A stretch of DNA of 6,522 nt from Promethearchaeota archaeon (GTDB lineage Archaea > Asgardarchaeota > Lokiarchaeia > Sigynarchaeales > SOKP01): contig WJKD01000305.1 in assembly GCA_014729315.1 (NCBI GenBank), forward strand, positions 1-6,522, written 5' to 3'. The translations under genes and the position numbers were made by a program. The notes below the pieces were generated by a model, which was given only the letters and a program-made list of their open reading frames with translations, was not told where the DNA came from and searched no databases. Shown piece after piece: positions 1-6,289 of the stretch. Position 1 is the stretch's first letter, and each line of letters begins with the position of its first letter.

Positions 1-1045
1 AATTGAAGTCGCACCTAGATTCGAACTATGGGATCAAGACCACAAAATTCCTTGCGAATTAGGGAATAGACAAGTTTTTGGAGAAAATGGTGGACCAGGA
101 GGGTTATTTCATTCTCTCAGGATTGTACCACCGATTCTAGAAATTTGCGAAGATATCCAAAAAGTTTGTCCAAACGCTTTCTTTATCAATTTTTCAAATC
201 CAATGTCCAGAATTTGTCTTGCTATAAAAAGAAAGTTTCCTCGTCTTAAATTTGTAGGACTTTGTCACGAATACCATCATTTTAAACTCCATTTTAGTAG
301 GATTCTTGATACTCCACTTTCAAATTTAGAGATTAAAGCCGGGGGACTCAATCATTTCGGCGTGGTTTTAGAAATCAACTACAAGGATACTGGGAAGGAC
401 GCTTACCCCGATTTGAGACAAAAGGGACCTGAATACCTTAAATCATTAAAAATAGTCGATGTGGATCTGAATCGATACATATTAGAGAAATTTGGATACA
501 TCCCTTACACAACAGATTCGCATTTTGGAGAATATATTCAATGGGCCTGGGATATTGCGGACATTTTAGGAACAAGACGATTTAAAGAAAATTACATCGA
601 AGTGATCACTTACGAAGGAAACAAAATTGAAAAACTGATTAAAAAGGGTAAAGGCGCGAGATTGGTGAAACCTGACGAAGAACGTGCTATTCCCATAATC
701 GAAGGGATTATCAAAGATTCAAACCATATTGAAGCATCCGTAAACCTTCCCAATAACGATGTTATTACAAATCTTCCAAAAGACCTCGTCGTAGAGTGTC
801 CTGCAGTAGTGAATAAAGAAGGTCTCAAAGCTATTAAATTAGGAGACTTTCCTAAGGGATTAGCCGCGTTATTTAGAAACCAAGCTTCAGTCCAAGATAT
901 GGTCGTTGAAGCAATTTTAACTCAATCGAAAGAAATTGCACTCCAAGCATTATTAGTAGATCCTGTTATTCATAGTTGCGAACAAGCCGAAAAGATACTC
1001 GAGGAAATGATGCACGCACAATCGAAATATCTTCCGTTAAAATAA
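1..1045 (+). CDS. GH4 glycosidase, alpha-galacturonidase-like, 5'-truncated
   Basis: Glycoside hydrolase family 4 enzyme, probably cytoplasmic. The family cleaves glycosides by an NAD+- and divalent-metal-dependent oxidation/elimination route. The reading frame is open from base 2 to TAA at 1043-1045 (347 residues visible). The ATG at 203 is internal, because conserved family sequence lies before it: GENGGPGGLFHSLRIVP (residues 27-43) and NFSNP (63-67). The metal-site cysteine is in GLCHEY (Cys88-His89-Glu90-Tyr91) and the metal-site histidine in GGLNHFG (His118). A DSHFGEY segment (172-178) matches the substrate/catalytic-tyrosine region, and LFRNQASVQDMVVEA begins a typical GH4 C-terminal helical part. 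Family members are about 430-480 residues, so roughly 100-130 N-terminal residues with the NAD-binding glycine motif lie off the left edge. The CHEY motif is close to the CHEV motif described for alpha-galacturonidases (LplD type), which suggests a uronic-acid glycoside as substrate. Family call is firm; substrate is inference. No signal peptide can be judged. Confidence 0.92.
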   Translation, partial: IEVAPRFELWDQDHKIPCELGNRQVFGENGGPGGLFHSLRIVPPILEICEDIQKVCPNAFFINFSNPMSRICLAIKRKFPRLKFVGLCHEYHHFKLHFSRILDTPLSNLEIKAGGLNHFGVVLEINYKDTGKDAYPDLRQKGPEYLKSLKIVDVDLNRYILEKFGYIPYTTDSHFGEYIQWAWDIADILGTRRFKENYIEVITYEGNKIEKLIKKGKGARLVKPDEERAIPIIEGIIKDSNHIEASVNLPNNDVITNLPKDLVVECPAVVNKEGLKAIKLGDFPKGLAALFRNQASVQDMVVEAILTQSKEIALQALLVDPVIHSCEQAEKILEEMMHAQSKYLPLK

Positions 1046-1107
1046 GAATTAAAATTGAACTTTTAATTTCATTCTGAAACCTTAGAAAGCTAGAATCCAT
1101 TTTTTTT
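1046..1107 (+). terminator. Probable terminator of the GH4 gene
   Basis: One base after the stop codon lies an 8-bp perfect inverted repeat, AATTAAAA (1047-1054) and TTTTAATT (1061-1068), with a 6-base TTGAAC loop. A run of eight T follows at 1100-1107 and a run of five T at 1112-1116. Archaeal termination relies mainly on T-tracts, so the T-run is the stronger signal and the AT-only hairpin the weaker one. The position between convergent genes fits a terminator. Confidence 0.45.
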
Positions 1108-1578
1108 ATACTTTTTACTATTACTTGATTATCTTAGATTAGTCTGAAATAAAAAAGGAATAGTATGGAAAAAAAAGTTGTAAGAAGTATTACAAAAAAC
1201 AAAAAAGGCGATTATATTTCAATTTTCAATATGGTAATTTAAATTATTCCTTAACTTTTTTTTCCTAATTCATAAATTAAATAACTTATTTATAAATCTT
1301 TATTATATATTCTATTAATTTCTGTATAAAGGTTATATCTACCTATTCTTTTAAAATTTATAGACAATCCATCCAAAAGTTAATGGGGCATTCATTATCT
1401 GGAATTGCATAAATATGATGTTATTTACACCTATGTTAAGCTTTAAGTAATTCTAAATATTTACTGAATATAAGAGTATAATTTATTAGTTATCAAAAAG
1501 GTTTTATATGTTTATCTTTTCAAATAGCTTAGAATCTGTAACATTTGAGAAAATTAAAAATTAAGAGTTTAGGAAGTT

Positions 1579-1713
1579 ATGGAAATAAAAAAGGAAAAGA
1601 TTATCGATAGAGCTGCAGCCTTAGTATGTATTGGAATAGGGATTTTTTTCGCATTGATTATTATCTTTTTTTTTGACAATATTCAAGAAATTTTATATCT
1701 ATTTAGTGTTTAG
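1579..1713 (+). CDS. Possible small single-pass membrane protein (44 aa)
   Basis: Not a recognised family. ATG at 1579 and TAG at 1711-1713 give 44 residues. The N-terminus is charged (MEIKKEKIIDR). A continuous hydrophobic stretch follows from about residue 12 to 32 (AAALVCIGIGIFFALIIIFF) and is long enough for one membrane span, then a short mixed tail (DNIQEILYLFSV). The lysine/arginine-rich start would favour a cytoplasmic N-terminus. A purine-rich AGGAAG sits only 2 bases before the ATG, too close for a good Shine-Dalgarno. An AT-rich stretch about 26 bases upstream could be a TATA box for a leaderless transcript, but this background throws such boxes up by chance. Base composition inside the ORF (GATAGAGCTGCAGCC) is richer than its surroundings, which slightly favours coding. 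It could still be a chance ORF. Confidence 0.35.
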   Translation: MEIKKEKIIDRAAALVCIGIGIFFALIIIFFFDNIQEILYLFSV

Positions 1714-1746
1714 AGTCCTGTTAGGAATAAGGGAAAATATTGTGTG

Positions 1747-1782
1747 AAAAACATTAAGAAAAAGATGAAAAAGAAAAGAAAT
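1747..1782 (-). terminator. T-tract terminator of the ABC operon
   Basis: Starting about 16 bases beyond the permease stop codon, the minus strand is a run of clustered T-tracts separated by single bases (read on the plus strand as AAAA, AAGAAAAAG, GAAAAAGAAAAG). There is no convincing hairpin. Clustered T-tracts without hairpins are the usual form of archaeal terminators, and the site sits where the operon should end. Confidence 0.4.
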
Positions 1783-1797
1783 TTCAAGTTGTAATAA

Positions 1798-4299
1798 TCA
1801 TCCAATAAATCTAGTCTGTACTTGCTCATAGAGATTCTGCTTATATACTGTTCTTAACCCTATCAATGAACCTAAAAAGTATAGGATGATTGGTGGAATA
1901 GTTATTAATAAAATCGCTGGAAATCCGATAATTACTTCAAATGGGAAATTTTCAGCATAGATTTGTCCCATTTGAACTGTTAAAGGATAAGTGAATCCTA
2001 TAGCAAGAAAGATAGGAAAGAGTCCTTGAAGAAAATTCTCAAAAAATATGACTTTAAAAATCTGACGTTTTTTATACCCCAAAGAGCGTAATATACCATA
2101 TTCGTGATTCTTATCGTAAATATTCATGATAGAGTTGTAAAATACGATAAAAAAAGAGACCAATAAGGCGTAGATGTTAATTATTTGCATCACGTAAGCA
2201 AAATTATCCACAAATTCAAGAATCTCCTTTCTCATCTCATCAGCATCGAAAATAACTTCGACATTTCCTAAGTCGTAAATATCTTCAACAATGTCATCTT
2301 TATCAGCATTATCTTCGAGAATGATATATACACCATCTATTAAATCAGTATTATTATAAAAAATATCTTGACCTGCATCTAAAGTTACATAAGGGGTCAT
2401 AATTAATTCGTTATGAATACCCACAATTTCAAACTTATGCTCACCGCTTGTAGAAGTTTCAATAGATACTTTATCACCTAACTCTTTACCTAATCGTTTA
2501 GCATCGACCGAACAGAGCACGATCTCATCATCCTTCTTCGGTGGGGAGTTTTCCTCTTTAGAACCCTCCCATGTGAATTTATGGAATTCTGTATTTGCGA
2601 TATCAATCCCTTGGAGGATGAGACTTTGATCCTCGTTATCACCCTTAGCTTTAGCGGTTACCAAGCCTTTCGTATATACTTTAACTTTTTCAATGTCATC
2701 TATTTCTTTAATACAGTTAAGGATTGAATCAGGACTTGATTTATTTGAGCTTGTCTGAAACACCACATTCAGGTCCCATCTTTCGTTGGACTGGATGTCG
2801 TTCCCATCGGTTCCGAATGTTCTATCTACGTTATAATAGATACTATCCATAAGATTTTGAGACGCTGAAACAATAAGTAGGGATAGTGTCATAGCTGCGA
2901 CGGTAAAAAAGAGTCTTTTTTTATTCGTAAATAAATTTTTGAACACTAACCGATTTAGCATATGTTTTGGCCATTTTTTCCGTTTCTTCGTATTTTTTAT
3001 TTCTTTAGAGACTTCTTCTTGTTCGTAAATTAGCTCAGCGATAATTTTTTTAGTAACTTTTCTGATAGAGAACAGAGTGCTTAAGAATGTCAAAGAAAAA
3101 CCAATAGCAAGGCCTATATAGATTATATCCGGTAAGAAAATAAAGGTAAATTCAAACGCGCTAAGATGAGTTAGTTCAGCAAACATAACATTCAGCATCA
3201 TAAAACCAAAGAAATAACCAACCAAAATTCCAGCGGGAATAGAGATCAAAGATATCAGGATAACATTAAAAAGAAAGTGTTTTATGATGTCTTTTTTTGT
3301 ATAACCAAGACCTAACAATATTCCTATTTGTTGCTTTTGACTGTAAATGTATCTATTAAATATTACATAAACAATAATTGCACCCATTAATGCCATAAAT
3401 AACATAATAATCATCATAACTTCGCCCGTATTCTCTACATCCGATTTCATTAAATCGTAGACATAGGAATCTTCAAACTTTTCGGATTCTTCGATATTAA
3501 CTTGACAGGTTTTTTCTAGGTAATCTTCTACGTCGTCGTTGCCATCCTCGTCGTCGCCATCAAAGGTAACAGCAATATTATTGTAATCTCGCGTCTGGTA
3601 ACTTAAAATCAATGGCGTTAGATCTTCGGAAACAGTGGAATTGTAATTAATCAAATAATTGATAATATAATTTTTGAGCGTTGTTTTTGACATGAAAATC
3701 ACGCCCATTGAACCTTGTAATGGGAAGATCAATTCAGGATTGCTTGTCATCGAAACAAATTCGGGTGCGTTGCAAGTTCCTATAATTTCTAGTTTTGCTC
3801 CGTATAACCCTCCTATTTTTATATCATCTTCAAGATCTAAATTATTTTCGTTAAAAAACAAGGAATCAACTACCACGCTTATATTATCAGCTTCTTCATC
3901 GTTGAAATCCTCACCCTCCAATAGATGATAGTCAAAAACATCGGGATCCTCCTCAGCTTCGTTTAGTCCCACTAAAAGCAAGTACTTTCGATCTTTTTGG
4001 CCACTCAATTTCGTAGATGTCTGCCAAAACAGTCTACCCGTAAATTTATCAACTTCGTCTATGTTATCGAAACCATCTAATTGGGATTGATTTATCCATG
4101 TCGTTTCACTTAATTGATAGGTGTAATCTGCGTGATTAACCTCATCGAAGTATAGGTTCATCATCGGTAATGCTGCTTCAATACTATAATATAAGCCTAA
4201 ACCTCCTCCAAGAGATAAAATAACCACAATAACAATAAGATAACCTCTCCATCCAAGTTTCTTGAAGTCTTTTATGGCTTTTTTGTATAAGATATTCAT
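1798..4299 (-). CDS. ABC transporter permease with two FtsX-like halves
   Basis: Membrane subunit of a MacB/LolCE/FtsX-type ABC system (833 aa), partner of the ATPase encoded just upstream. This superfamily moves lipids, lipoproteins or peptides out of the membrane, or transmits force across it, rather than importing solutes. Predicted layout: TM1 at about 20-40, a large external domain 41-293, TM2 294-318, TM3 342-374, TM4 388-411, a lysine-rich cytoplasmic linker 412-462, TM5 463-482, a second external domain 483-700, TM6 703-724, TM7 752-775 and TM8 788-815. The FtsX-type loop after TM2 (GILLGLGYTKKDI, 326-338) recurs after TM6 (GILRSLGYKKRQI, 735-747). Sequence after TM1 (IDEVDKFTGRL) also resembles sequence after TM5 (IDDIEKVKVYTKGL). 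The protein is therefore an internal duplication. It has only four cysteines: 176 and 265 in the first external domain, 529 and 596 in the second. An acidic stretch DGDDEDGNDDVED lies at 247-259. Its ATG follows the ATPase stop by 5 bases, so translation is probably coupled. Family call is firm; cargo is unknown. Confidence 0.9.
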   Translation of the reverse strand: MNILYKKAIKDFKKLGWRGYLIVIVVILSLGGGLGLYYSIEAALPMMNLYFDEVNHADYTYQLSETTWINQSQLDGFDNIDEVDKFTGRLFWQTSTKLSGQKDRKYLLLVGLNEAEEDPDVFDYHLLEGEDFNDEEADNISVVVDSLFFNENNLDLEDDIKIGGLYGAKLEIIGTCNAPEFVSMTSNPELIFPLQGSMGVIFMSKTTLKNYIINYLINYNSTVSEDLTPLILSYQTRDYNNIAVTFDGDDEDGNDDVEDYLEKTCQVNIEESEKFEDSYVYDLMKSDVENTGEVMMIIMLFMALMGAIIVYVIFNRYIYSQKQQIGILLGLGYTKKDIIKHFLFNVILISLISIPAGILVGYFFGFMMLNVMFAELTHLSAFEFTFIFLPDIIYIGLAIGFSLTFLSTLFSIRKVTKKIIAELIYEQEEVSKEIKNTKKRKKWPKHMLNRLVFKNLFTNKKRLFFTVAAMTLSLLIVSASQNLMDSIYYNVDRTFGTDGNDIQSNERWDLNVVFQTSSNKSSPDSILNCIKEIDDIEKVKVYTKGLVTAKAKGDNEDQSLILQGIDIANTEFHKFTWEGSKEENSPPKKDDEIVLCSVDAKRLGKELGDKVSIETSTSGEHKFEIVGIHNELIMTPYVTLDAGQDIFYNNTDLIDGVYIILEDNADKDDIVEDIYDLGNVEVIFDADEMRKEILEFVDNFAYVMQIINIYALLVSFFIVFYNSIMNIYDKNHEYGILRSLGYKKRQIFKVIFFENFLQGLFPIFLAIGFTYPLTVQMGQIYAENFPFEVIIGFPAILLITIPPIILYFLGSLIGLRTVYKQNLYEQVQTRFIG

Positions 4300-4304
4300 C
4301 CTAT

Positions 4305-5039
4305 CTAATCAACGTCGTTTTGATTGTCTATTTTACCATTTTTTAATCTTACAATATTTGTCGCAAATGATTTGGCGATATTCTGATTATGAGTTACCAA
4401 TACGATAGTGATTTCAATTTCCTCGTTTATTTCCTTCATTAAATCTAAAACTTTTCCACCTGTAATCGTGTCAAGATTTCCAGTAGGTTCATCGCATAAG
4501 AGAATAAATTTTTTACCCACAAAAGGAACCTTTGCCAGTGCTCGTGCAATAGCAACTCTTTGCTGTTCTCCACCTGATAATTGAGATGGATAGTGATGTA
4601 ATCTCTCACCTAACCCGACCTTAGATAAATAATCCTTGGCAATTTGACGAGTATCAAGTTTTTCATCAGCCTTTTTGTTTAAAAGCTCAATTCCTATTAT
4701 AACATTATCAATAGCTGTAAGCGCAGGAAATAAATTAAAGAATTGAAAGATAAACCCAACTCTGTCGCGTCGATAGGATGTCATCTTGGAACGATCGAAT
4801 TTAAGGATATCAGTTTCAAAAATCGTAAGCTTCTCTCCATCTTCATCTGCTAAAGTAATTCCACCCAATAAATTCAATAATGTTGTTTTTCCAGAACCAC
4901 TCGGACCTAAAACAACAACCCTCTCTCCCTTATTTATCCTTAAATCTATTTCCTTTAGAGCTTCAACCTTTACTTCGCCAGAAATATATGTTTTGGATAT
5001 ACTCTGTAGTTCAACCGCAAATCTTTGAGCTTTCGACAT
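4305..5039 (-). CDS. ABC transporter ATPase, LolD/MacB type
   Basis: Cytoplasmic ATPase that powers the duplicated FtsX-like permease encoded next to it. From the ATG at 5039 (244 aa) the motifs run in order: ISKTYISGEVKVEAL start typical of the LolD/MacB/FtsE group, Walker A GPSGSGKT (45-52), Q-loop in FIFQFFNL (Gln99), signature LSGGEQQ (154-160), Walker B ILLCDE (179-184, Glu184 catalytic), D-loop GNLD (187-190) and H-loop histidine 217 in VTHN. No key residue is missing, so it should be active. The frame also opens at an ATG at 5087, adding 16 residues. I prefer 5039 because homologues begin there, because the best TATA box (5101-5110) would start transcription near 5080, downstream of the first ATG, and because GGGAG (5050-5054) lies 10 bases before the second. 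It is first in a two-gene operon and diverges from the FilR1-like regulator. Confidence 0.93.
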   Translation of the reverse strand: MSKAQRFAVELQSISKTYISGEVKVEALKEIDLRINKGERVVVLGPSGSGKTTLLNLLGGITLADEDGEKLTIFETDILKFDRSKMTSYRRDRVGFIFQFFNLFPALTAIDNVIIGIELLNKKADEKLDTRQIAKDYLSKVGLGERLHHYPSQLSGGEQQRVAIARALAKVPFVGKKFILLCDEPTGNLDTITGGKVLDLMKEINEEIEITIVLVTHNQNIAKSFATNIVRLKNGKIDNQNDVD

Positions 5040-5100
5040 TTTTGTATTGCTCCCTTTTTCTTTTAAATAGTAAATATTAATAAACAAAAATAGGAACGAC

Positions 5101-5118
5101 TATTTAAATTTTCTTTCG
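5101..5118 (-). promoter_or_regulatory. BRE/TATA promoter of the ABC operon
   Basis: Read on the minus strand, purine-rich CGAAAGAAA (BRE-like) runs straight into TTTAAATA, a good archaeal TATA box. Initiation about 25 bases downstream would fall near 5080, leaving a leader of about 40 bases before the ATG at 5039. A second TATA-like box, TATTTAAAA at 5061-5069, sits about 26 bases before that ATG and could give a leaderless transcript instead. Its upstream bases are less BRE-like. Both options argue against the ATG at 5087. Confidence 0.5.
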
Positions 5119-5138
5119 CGTTTCTATAATTTGCGCGA
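5116..5138. repeat. Inverted repeat TCGCG-N13-CGCGA, candidate operator
   Basis: TCGCG at 5116-5120 and its exact complement CGCGA at 5134-5138 are 13 AT-rich bases apart. The half-site centres are 18 bases apart, a little under two helical turns. The repeat is the only GC-rich island in this AT-rich divergent region and abuts the BRE of the ABC-operon promoter, as expected for a site bound by a dimeric regulator. Arms of 5 bp can arise by chance, so operator function is inference. Confidence 0.35.
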
Positions 5139-5194
5139 CTTGACTTCTGGTTATATTTCTTCAAGATTTCATAATTTACATGAATTTAATAAGA

Positions 5195-5220
5195 TACGGT
5201 TTTTCCGTAAAAATTTATTT
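5195..5220 (+). promoter_or_regulatory. Promoter and possible operator of the FilR1-like regulator
   Basis: An inverted repeat TACGG (5195-5199), TTTTT, CCGTA (5205-5209) is followed at once by a TATA-like AAATTTATTT (5211-5220). The TATA centre is about 26-28 bases before the ATG at 5244, and no Shine-Dalgarno is present (bases before the start read CTTAATAG), so the transcript is probably leaderless. The repeat overlaps the expected BRE position, where bound protein would block initiation. Autoregulation is therefore plausible but not shown. Confidence 0.4.
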
Positions 5221-5243
5221 TCAATAAGTTCATTACTTAATAG

Positions 5244-6119
5244 ATGAAAACAAAATCAAATTCTAAATTCTATAAGCTCTTAAACTCTATTAGTTCTAAA
5301 CTAACTTACGATATACTTGAGCTATATCTATCTAATAAGGGCTTAAATTTAACCGAAACGGCATCTCAATTAAACCAATCAGTTTCCACCGTCCAAGATT
5401 ATTTAAATAAATTAAAAGATACTAATTTAATTTATAGAATTGACAATAATTACTATCTTTCTAATTACGGTCAATACTTTCTTAAAGAACTTAATAACTT
5501 TGCTGTTTTTAGTAAAGTGAGTCATATATTTGGGAAGATTCCCGTAAACATGATCCCTTTAGAATTTATTAATGATTTGCTTCCATCTTTAATCGATGTG
5601 AAAATTGAGAATAGCTCCTGGCATTTCATGAACGGTATGCAAGAACTTTTAAATAATTTCAAGAAAGAAATGATGATAAATAAAAACTTTATTAATTTTA
5701 AGGTTCTTGGATGGTGGAGCATCGAATACGATTTTCAACTGTTCCAAACAATGTTCAAAGATTTTAAGCTTGATCTTAAATCCTTTCAAAAAATTTTTGA
5801 CGAATATAACTTTCAAATAAAACTAATTTCCGATAAGATTTTTCTTGATGAGCTGAGGAAATTTAAAAAACTAAGAGAAGTTCTCGATTATCTTAATGTT
5901 TTTGAGAATTTTCGAATATACGAGGGAGAAATATTTAATTTTTCAATCTTGAAATTCAATCGCTTTATCGGATTATTTCTCGTAGATGAAAACGATATTG
6001 ACGTAAAAAATCATCTATTTTTCAAAGAAAATCTCGAAATGGATATGTTTTTTGAAAAAATCTTCGATTATTATTGGAAAAGGTCAAAACCGGTCAGAAA
6101 ATTCTCAAAATTGTTTTGA
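5244..6119 (+). CDS. FilR1-like winged-helix transcriptional regulator (DUF1724 type)
   Basis: Predicted DNA-binding regulator of 291 aa. The N-terminal winged helix spans about residues 17-80: helix 37-45 (TETASQLNQ), recognition helix 46-58 (SVSTVQDYLNKLK) and wing 62-73 (LIYRIDNNYYLS). The remainder matches the pattern of the FilR1 middle domain. It opens with HIFGKIPVNMIPLEFINDLLPSL (94-116), has a variable core, and ends GLFLVDENDIDVKNHLFF...FEKIFDYYWKRSKPV (243-284), where the FDYYWKRSKPV tail is characteristic. Proteins of this type are common in methanogens and other archaea; FilR1 of Methanosaeta controls methanogenesis and filament genes. There are no cysteines, so cysteine-based redox sensing as in MsvR is ruled out; a small-molecule ligand is possible but unknown. 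It lies 204 bases from, and divergent to, the ABC-operon start, which makes that operon its most likely target. Codons are strongly AT-biased. Fold call is good, target and ligand are inference. Confidence 0.8.
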   Translation: MKTKSNSKFYKLLNSISSKLTYDILELYLSNKGLNLTETASQLNQSVSTVQDYLNKLKDTNLIYRIDNNYYLSNYGQYFLKELNNFAVFSKVSHIFGKIPVNMIPLEFINDLLPSLIDVKIENSSWHFMNGMQELLNNFKKEMMINKNFINFKVLGWWSIEYDFQLFQTMFKDFKLDLKSFQKIFDEYNFQIKLISDKIFLDELRKFKKLREVLDYLNVFENFRIYEGEIFNFSILKFNRFIGLFLVDENDIDVKNHLFFKENLEMDMFFEKIFDYYWKRSKPVRKFSKLF

Positions 6120-6139
6120 TTTTTCAGATATTTTATAAC

Positions 6140-6169
6140 TGAATTTAATTTGATTCAAATAATAATTCA
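6140..6169. repeat. 30-base imperfect palindrome
   Basis: The core ATTTGATTCAAAT (6148-6160) is a perfect palindrome around one T. It is nested in TGAATT (6140-6145) and AATTCA (6164-6169), with 2 and 3 unpaired bases between the two levels. TTTT follows at 6171-6174. It starts 21 bases after the regulator stop codon and about 120 bases before the corrinoid gene start. It may be a terminator hairpin for the regulator or a protein-binding site for the next promoter; the sequence alone does not decide. Confidence 0.4.
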
Positions 6170-6250
6170 ATTTTGAGATGCGAGTTCAATGAGAATAACT
6201 TTTTATGATAAGATATTTAATAAAAAAAACCCAAATAAAATAAAACTAAT

Positions 6251-6260
6251 AAAATTTAAT
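6251..6260 (+). promoter_or_regulatory. TATA-like box of the corrinoid gene
   Basis: AAAATTTAAT preceded by AATAAAA-type purines could be a TATA/BRE pair. Initiation about 25 bases downstream would be near 6283, giving a leader of only a few bases before the ATG at 6290. No good Shine-Dalgarno is present (only AGAG at 6281-6284), which agrees with a short-leader transcript. The AT-rich background makes this tentative. Confidence 0.3.
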
Positions 6261-6289
6261 TGTATATTCTTCTGATTTAAAGAGTTATT

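Larger units (their letters stand above)
1046..1797. other. Long AT-rich intergenic region between convergent genes
   Basis: About 750 bases separate the end of the GH4 gene (+) from the end of the permease gene (-). The stretch is very AT-rich with many stops in all frames. I can support a T-rich terminator region at its left end, another T-run at 1256-1263, an A-rich tract at its right end that acts as a T-tract for the opposite strand, and one small membrane-protein ORF at 1579-1713. Two shorter ORFs (1165-1242, 25 codons; 1508-1564, 18 codons) are too short to call. I found no tRNA, rRNA, CRISPR repeat, transposase remnant or riboswitch pattern. Confidence 0.6.

Noticed and set aside
610..828. 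Minus-strand ORF of 72 codons inside the GH4 gene
   Set aside because: Antisense to conserved GH4 sequence with no own features.
203..1045. GH4 gene as a complete 280-residue protein starting at 203
   Set aside because: The frame stays open to the left edge and the upstream residues contain conserved GH4 motifs, so the gene is cut by the window and 203 is an internal methionine.
1165..1242. 25-codon ORF (MEKKVVRSITKNKKG...) with AAGGA before its ATG
   Set aside because: Too short and lysine-rich in an A-rich background; no domain, no membrane span and no neighbour that supports it.
1508..1564. 18-codon ORF just before the small membrane-protein ORF
   Set aside because: Only 18 codons with no recognisable feature; mentioned in a finding as a possible partner but not called as a gene.
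1046..1797. Search for tRNA, CRISPR repeats, insertion-sequence ends or a riboswitch in the long gap
   Set aside because: No T-loop/anticodon-stem pattern, no regularly spaced repeats, no terminal inverted repeats and no conserved aptamer core could be seen.
3674..3928. Plus-strand ORF of 84 codons inside the permease gene
   Set aside because: Fully antisense to a well-supported permease coding region, with no family resemblance.
4786..5080. Two overlapping plus-strand ORFs opposite the ATPase gene
   Set aside because: They are the complement of conserved ABC ATPase sequence and would run through its promoter region; shadows of the real gene.
5522..5722. Minus-strand ORF of 66 codons inside the regulator gene
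   Set aside because: Antisense to the regulator's middle domain, with no start signal or family resemblance.
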